DNA from: Eudorina sp. 2006-703-Eu-15
Lineage: Eukaryota; Chlorophyta; Chlorophyceae; Chlamydomonadales; Volvocaceae
DNA: 64,000 nt
Direction of reading: 5' to 3'
Assembly (NCBI GenBank): GCA_003117195.1
Contig: BDSI01000044.1
Location: forward strand, 627,039 to 691,038
Shown here: in pieces, positions 58,371-64,000 of the stretch
Layout of the letters: each line of letters opens with the position of its first letter
Numbering within the stretch: the stretch's first letter is position 1
Made by a program: the position numbers and the translations under genes
The notes under the pieces: model-generated
The model's input: only the letters and a program-made list of their open reading frames with translations
The model's database searches: none
What the model was told of the DNA's origin: nothing

Positions 58371-59994
58371 TGCCCTCCCTGCCCTCCCTGCCCTCCCTGC
58401 CCTCCCTGCCCTCCCTGCCCTCCCTGCCCTCCCTGCCCTCCCTGCCCTCCCCGCCCTCCCCTCGCCGCACACCAAGGCCGTCGCTGCCGCACGTGACCTC
58501 CAGCAGCTTGATGCCGTACTCGTCCCACGGGGCTGCATGTGGGACAATCATGCGGAGCATAACCGCCCTCAATGCGATGTTGATCCCAGCCCCTGGATTT
58601 GGTTGCCTCGACCAGTGCATGATCGGGAGGTCGGATGCCGGCAATCAAGTCGATTTCTACCCGGCTGCGGCCGCAGCTGCTGCTGTACTTCTCAATCAAT
58701 GAATTCAGCAGCTACCTGGAGATCCCGGTCGACCCTTGAGTGGCCATCAGGAGTTCACGCCACTCACCTCTCCTCAGTCCGCGTTCCGCGGGTTCCGACA
58801 TCTCTGACGGACACGCGTCCTGAATAAAACACAAGCGTGCCGTACGGGCGCCGGTGCTAACCGCCGCGGCGCTGCCGCCAGCTGCCGCCCCACCGCCGCC
58901 GCCATCTGCGGCGCCGCTGCCGCCGTCGCCACCGCCGCCGCCGCGCCGTCCACGGCCGCTGCCGCCCGGCCCCGCGGCGGGTTGTTGCGTAAGCGCAGTA
59001 GCAGCTGCTGTTTCTGCTACTGCTGCAGCTGCAGCGGCAGCGGAGCGCTCGGGCTGACACACTACAGCCGCTTGAGCGTACCAAGACAACTGGAAGTCTT
59101 CCCATGTCCCCTGAGTGCCTTCCGACTGGTGCTGGTGCTGGTGCTGGTGCTGGTGCTGGTGCTGGTGCTGGTGCTGGTGCTGGTGCTGGTGCTGGTGCTG
59201 GTGCTGGTGCTGGTGCTGGTGCTGGTGCTGGTGCTGGTGCTGGTGCTGGTGCTGGTGCTGGTGCTGGTGCTGGTGCTGGTGCTGGTGCTGGTGCTGGTGC
59301 TGGTGCTGGTGCTGGTGCTGGTGCTGGTGCTGGTGCTGATTCGGGCGGGCAGCGGCAGCTTCCCGCAGCGCGCTGAGGCGCGCTTTCGCCAGCGGCTTGG
59401 GCACCACCGCCACGACGGTGCAGCCGCCGATCAGGTGGCGGGGCGGCTGCTGACCAAGATCGCCCGGGGGGAGCGCGGAAGGGACCCGGCCGAGCACCTG
59501 GGAGGACTGGTCGAGCGGGTGCGAGGGGCGGGAGGCCTCCTCGGCCGGTTGGGATGCTTCTGCCTGATGGTCTGCCTGGGATGCCGCCTGGGGTCGTGCC
59601 GCGGTCGCCGTGCTCTCGCGGCCCGCCGTAGAAACCTCGGTGTTTGTGAGCTCCGCGCGCGCAGTAGCGCGGGCTCCACCGTTAGCTGCGGCGGAAGGAG
59701 TGAGGAGCGCACGGCCATCGGAGGTCGATTACATATTGAAATTGATGATCTGAGCTGCCTTTCGGTTTCGGCTGCACCTGACCCACCTGGCGCCTCGCGC
59801 GAAACGAGAGTCGCCACGACAGCTTGCCTCAGCTGATGCGTCAAATCCTCGAGGACCCCATCCTGAGGTGCAAAGCCGCCGCCACGGCCGTCCAAGTGCG
59901 CAGCGCGAGTTTCACTCTCAGGCAGCCAAGAAGATGGCGCAGCGGCGAGCAGGTCAAAGAGGCATGCAAGCGGTCCGGAGGCCGGCTCCGCCAT
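54855..59994 (-). CDS. Unrecognised protein with (His-Gln)n repeat and polyQ/polyP tracts
   Basis: No family recognised. Exons supported by splice sites and phase: 59994-59787, 59685-58768, one starting at 58532 or about 58567 with an unclear 3' end, 57493 (or 57497)-57322, 56973-56888, 56508-56330, 55896-54855. Start MAEPASGPLACLFDLLAA is the first ATG. Exon 2 holds about 36 His-Gln pairs followed by GTWEDFQLSWYAQAAVVCQP. Ordered-looking blocks: PWDEYGIKLLEVTCGSDGLG; CAEHLLRYFRVAPHMGGPGV with VVVGLFLDARPLRELQSELA; GGLLMSRLEARLNVTVPVVT with YICRLFDCQLASLADTLYDQ. A basic segment DRSRRKRGRAD, perhaps a nuclear signal, precedes an acidic, then Ala/Gly/Gln-rich C-terminus ending QDDWAF. The large intron around 57500-58480 is filled by a satellite. 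Whether the first two exons and the last four belong to one gene is probable, not proven. Confidence 0.6.
57034..57058. repeat. (TG)n microsatellite
   Basis: Twelve TG units in the intron between the exons at 57322 and 56973 of the HQ-repeat gene. Confidence 0.95.
57824..58450. repeat. 9-bp satellite CCCTCCCTG with two long poly-C tracts
   Basis: About 60 near-perfect copies of a 9-bp unit, interrupted by pure C runs of 29 nt (58113-58141) and 39 nt (58332-58370). It lies within the large intron of the minus-strand HQ-repeat gene. All six frames are open through it. Confidence 0.97.
59126..59338 (-). repeat. In-frame hexamer repeat coding His-Gln
   Basis: About 35 perfect copies of ctggtg on the + strand; on the minus strand CACCAG codes His-Gln. 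It is uninterrupted at the nucleotide level inside exon 2 of the gene 54855-59994. Confidence 0.95.
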
Positions 59995-60773
59995 AGCCTG
60001 TGCCCTCGGGGTAAGCCTGATCAAGATAACGCATTCATAAACTTTAAGCCCTGCCTTCCGTGCTAATATGTCGATATTACGGCGAACACGTATTCAAACT
60101 CGCACTTCGACAACAGGAAAAATATGGACAACGCAAAGAAAGTAACCCAGTGGCTCTTAAGTAGCCAATCAGGCTGGAACCGCGTGGGTTTGGATGGCGA
60201 AGTAGTACGACATCGCGCTTGTTTCCTAATGTTCTACAGAGCTTAGCAAAACTTAGCCTGTTTGACTGCTTGACACCCAACACCGATGTCTGCGCGATGC
60301 ACATGACAGGACTGCAACCGCCGAATTGCGCGGCCGACCCACGGGACACTTGCCTCATAAGCACAAATTGTCAACCTGCGGTCTGCAATTACCACGCATT
60401 GGTCAGTGCCTAGCTATCTAATCCCTAGCGTTTTCGATTTTGTTCCGCGTATATCATTAAACCAGGCTGGAGGCCCTTGGGTCACGAACCACTAGGGAAC
60501 AACCCAACACCAACACTGCAAAATAAGCTCCAATACTGCAATACATGATACAGAGTATATACTTTTTTGTGTCGTCATGCGGGCACCGAGCTTCTAAACA
60601 AGTTTTGATTTCAATAATTCAATCATAACTTCGGGGACTCACACTAAACGCATCCAGCACAGCACAACTCTTTCATCGTCATTTGTGTGCCCCATTGCAC
60701 ACAGTGTACTGAACTTGCGGTGAGAAAATTTTTCAGCGTCCCCAGGTTGCATTTATGTAGACGCACCAGTCGA
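59995..60773. promoter_or_regulatory. Divergent intergenic region, HQ-repeat gene (-) / F-box-like gene (+)
   Basis: 779 bp between two divergent start codons, AT-rich compared with the flanks. It should hold both promoters. It contains a one-mismatch copy of the GACCCRYGGGTC palindrome at 60336 and several AT-rich stretches, for example around 60545-60565, but no certain core element. Confidence 0.55.
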
Positions 60774-63583
60774 ATGAACAACAAGACGACTCAAACGCTG
60801 GACATATGCACCGTGTTCCGTCAGCTCAGCGTTCCCGCGCAGGACATCCTTTTGCGGAGGTTTTCCACGGATGGAGGCCTCAGCAGAATCCGGATGGTGT
60901 GCAAGGAGTTCCGCAATTTCGTGGACAGCGGCGTTGAAACCTTCACGCTCGCTTTGGCGCCTCAGCACAAACTCTTAGTTGAGGCGGGACACGGGCCGCC
61001 GACCCTTCCCCGCTGTCGTGGCCTGAACCGTAGACTCAAGATAAAAACAGGATGGGATACCGGAACGACTGCATCCGTTTTGCGGCTGGCTGTCAGGGCT
61101 ATGCCGCATTCCATGCGGACCCGCATCACTTCCCTGACTGTGATGGTGGAGGAGCAGATGTGCGCAGGCCTGCAAGTCGCCATCTCTGCCGTGCTTACCT
61201 GCCTACCGGCGCTGCGGACCGTTGACCTCTGCTCGGACTTGTTCTGGCCGCGCCCTCCATCGCAAGAAAAGCTGATGTACGACAAGCTGTTGTACGACAC
61301 GCTCGCGACGCTGCCCTGCCTTGAGTCGCTATACGCGCCCTGCTTGAGCTTCGTGAGCCACTTCGCTGCAGTAACGGCAGCACCAGGAAGCTGCCGCGGT
61401 GAAGGTGCTGGTAGCAGCAGCAGCAGCAACGGTTGTGGCGACAGCGACGGGTCCCCCAAGCTCAAGTCCTTGGCGATTACCGGTGGCACACTCACGCCCA
61501 GCATCGTCGGCGACCTTTCTCGCCTCATACACCTCGTCAAACTGGACGTCAGCAACTGCATGGACTCCGATGGCACAGCCCCGCTCCTGGACAACCTGCC
61601 GCCCCGGCTGGAGGAGCTCACCCTCCAGGAGGCCACCCTCACACTGAGCTCCGGGACCATCGAGGAGGTGGAGGTCGACACCTTTCACGTCCAGAATGTG
61701 GACTGCGCGTGGGTACGGCAGCTCCTGAGCAGCAAGGCGATGGGGCGCCGTGTCTCGCGCATGACCTTCCGGCACCTGAGTGTGGGCGAGCAGCGGCCTC
61801 AGCCCTCCGGGCCGCTGAGGGAGCTCCTGAGCCGCTGTGAGCGCGTGGAGGTGGACATCCTCTACATATACTCTTTTGCGACGGAGCGCTCAGTGTACGA
61901 CACCTTGGAGCTGTTGGGGTGCTGGCCGCGGCGCTGCGAGATCGGCATCAATTACAGGTTGGAAATACGCCGCATCTGCGCTCTGGATCTCCCGTGGGCG
62001 GGTGCGCCATTCCGGCCGGGAGGGGACGGACCCATGCCGCCGGTCGCTCTGCCGCCGCTGCGGCCACCTGCGCCCTGCCGCGCAGCACCCCATCATCCCT
62101 CGCAGCCGGGGCAGCCGCAACAGCAGCAGCAGCGGCAACAGCAGCGGCAGCAGCCCGGGGGACCGGTTGATGGGGAGGCTGGCAGTCCAATGCCTGAAGC
62201 AGATGCAGAGGAGGTCGGTGTGAGAGGGGTGCAGGGAGGCAGCGAAAGCCAGCGGGGCAATGGCGGAGGCAATGGCGGACAGCCCCAGGAGGACCTGGAG
62301 GAGGAGCTAGAAGGGGAAAAAGCTGAGGAAGAGGAGCTGGAAGCGTTTGTGACCTCCCTCGTGGGGCACTTTATCCAGACTCGGTGTCTGATCCCGGATG
62401 CACCCCGCGTGCTCCAGTCCGTCATTGCCGGCGGCGGCGGCGGCGGCAGTGGCGGCCGGAGGGCATCCAGCCTCATGCTGTTACGGGGTCAGCGGGTGTC
62501 AAGGCTGCTGTCAGCTCCTGCTGAGGAGCTCGACGCCTGGCTGCAGCGCCTGTTCGACTTCATCAATAGCGACAATTTTTACCGATTGTGCGCCGATTAC
62601 GTGACAGAGGGGAGCATGGATCAGGCATTGGAAGTGTTCTACCTTACACTGCCCACGCACCAGGCGGTGATGCTGTGCTTTGAGGCATCCTCACACACTC
62701 ACGCTTTTGCGGCCGCAGCGATGGTGACCGAGGGCTTGACGCCCACGTCGAATGTGGTGGTGTTGACTGCGCCGGCGCTGGTGGACCCCACGGCATCCCT
62801 TCAAATGGTCATGCTTCCCGACGATTTCTTCGGTGGCAACCGGAGGTTAGACACATGCGAAGTGCTGTCCGGAATCATGACGCCGGTGAGTCTGGCTGGG
62901 GCCCTAGGAGCCCCGTCCGAGGTGGTTTGGAAAGATATGTTTTCGGGGCGCAAATTGGCTGGGTGTATTTCTTTGCCCATACGGGCACCTGTCGGGCGCA
63001 GCCGCGCTCGTCGCAAATCACGCATTCCGCCTTGCCTGCCAAAGGTGACACACATGTAAAACAAAAGCATATGTGCTCGCGATGTTATGTCTCCGGCTCT
63101 CTTTATCTATCTATGTATCTATCTGTAATTGCCTTGCTCGCATACCCACACATTTCCACCTGGGGAGACACCATTCACTCATTATGACGCAGCCGACATC
63201 TCGCAAGACAGGTCGGAGCTCGCGCGTCCCCGCATTCCGGCCCAACCTGCCACGTGCTCCCCCATGATGATCGTCCTGACTCTTTATCACTTTAAGGCGT
63301 CTTCCATCCATACGAACCCACTTGACGGATTCCAATTTGCCTACACCCTGCCGCGCGGCTGGGGCCCTTGGTGGTGCAGGTGCTCGAGCGCATGTGGCGC
63401 CAGTACTGCCGGGAGGTGCGGGAGGGGGCCGCGGCCGCCTCCGGTTCCAACACGGATGCCGGCAGTGCCCTCGGCCATGGCGCCGGCGTCGACAGCCGCC
63501 TCGCGGTGGCGCACCTCTGCAGGCTGACACAGCTCGGCGACCGGATGAGACTCTGGCTCGAAGAGGAAAAGTGTCTTGTATAA
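60774..63583 (+). CDS. F-box-like protein, long first exon
   Basis: The first ATG (60774) opens a long exon whose N-terminus resembles an F-box: ICTVFRQLSVPAQDILLRRF then LSRIRMVCKEFRNFVDSGVE (about residues 8-50). Leucine-rich, repeat-like segments follow (LTSLTVMVE, LTCLPALRTVDLCS, LKSLAITGGTLTPSIVGDL, PPRLEELTLQEATLTL), then a Gln/Glu-rich region and a helical C-terminal domain (LDAWLQRLFDFINSDNFYRL, MDQALEVFYLTLPTHQAVML). A strong donor CCG|GTGAGT at 62885/62886 and an acceptor ending at 63379 join it in phase 0 to a second exon (63380-63583, VLERMWRQYCREVREG), giving 771 residues. If unspliced, the frame runs on to a stop at 63059 (761 residues). It may be a substrate-recruiting subunit of an SCF ubiquitin ligase; this is inferred. 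Confidence 0.75.
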
Positions 63584-64000
63584 CCCAGAACCGCCCAGAG
63601 GCGTGTGTGTTTGTGTGTGTTTCAGTTGCCGTACCAAGGTATGACCGGGCGTGCTTACCCGGGGTGCCAAACTTCAGGTGCCCCCGCAGGGATTGAGGAA
63701 GGGGGTGAGAGGGGGGCCGGCGCGGCGCGGATCCTGTTCGGCCCTGGCCGTTGACGGTGGTCTTAGCCCCGCCACCCTAACACCAAGTGTGGCCATGAGC
63801 TTGATTGGCGGCACTGCCTCACTTAACCGGGTCGGACCGGGGTGCGTACTCGAAACTAGGTGTACCCTAATTGATTGATGTCGTGGGGAGCCAGCCAGGC
63901 AGGTAAGGTCGAGCCAATCGCTGGCGCCACCGCTTGGCTCCGGGAGCCTGTGTGCTATCGTGTTCGGCCTCGGCGGATTATGGAAGGAGGGCCTCTGAGG
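63584..64000. other. 3' flank of F-box-like gene to window edge
   Basis: About 420 bp with a short GT run after 63605, a TGCCGTAC at about 63625, and no supported coding exon. It may hold the 3' UTR and the start of a further intergenic region. Confidence 0.5.

Noticed and set aside
57505..58827. Long open frames on both strands (Leu-Pro-Ser, Gly-Arg-Glu, Gly-Gln-Gly and similar repeats)
   Set aside because: They are translations of the 9-bp satellite, which is open in all six frames; no conserved sequence flanks them in frame.
58982..59836. Plus-strand open frame of Val-Leu, Gly-Ala or Cys-Trp repeats
   Set aside because: Antisense shadow of the His-Gln coding hexamer; the minus strand has consistent splice sites and phase, the plus strand does not.

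Overview
The window is nuclear DNA of a green alga, most likely a volvocine member of the Chlamydomonadales (Chlamydomonas, Gonium or Volvox type). The evidence is the high GC of the genic parts, genes cut into many short exons by GT-AG introns of a few hundred bases, Gly/Ala/Gln/Pro-rich insertions inside conserved proteins, abundant microsatellites and minisatellites, and plant-type gene content: a plastid MEP-pathway enzyme, a plastid fibrillin, a fused PurK-PurE enzyme and a Twinkle-type organelle helicase. I cannot fix the genus. Exon borders were worked out by hand from splice signals, reading phase and family alignment; where all phases close I give a protein length.

Layout, left to right. 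1-7713 (-): Twinkle-type primase/helicase, cut by the left window edge. 11215-14015 (-): secreted or lumenal protein of unknown function with an acidic tail. 16292-22857 (-): AIR carboxylase (PurK-PurE fusion), 11 exons. 24699-26601 (+): plastid PAP/fibrillin. 28962-32628 (-): splicing factor PRP38. 33985-37222 (-): SET-domain protein of the Rubisco-LSMT type with a signal peptide. 38780-45981 (-): GLG1/MG-160-like Cys-rich Golgi membrane protein, 15 exons. 47787-50266 (-): IspF, eight exons. 50652-53490 (+): N-myristoylated LRRC57-like leucine-rich-repeat protein, head-to-head with IspF across 385 bp. 54855-59994 (-): unrecognised protein with a long His-Gln repeat. 60774-63583 (+): F-box-like protein. 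The genes form no operon and no single pathway. Three serve the plastid or an organelle (Twinkle, fibrillin, IspF), purEK probably does too, two are secretory (GLG1, the unknown protein), and one is spliceosomal.

The most interesting observations: the Twinkle protein keeps its zinc-finger cysteines and Walker A motif but has lost the TOPRIM Asp-x-Asp motif; the 12-bp palindrome GACCCRYGGGTC and the 8-mer TGCCGTAC are strongly over-represented; a short element recurs inside introns of several genes; and a SET-domain protein begins with what looks like a secretory signal peptide. I found no tRNA, rRNA, CRISPR array or intact transposon.
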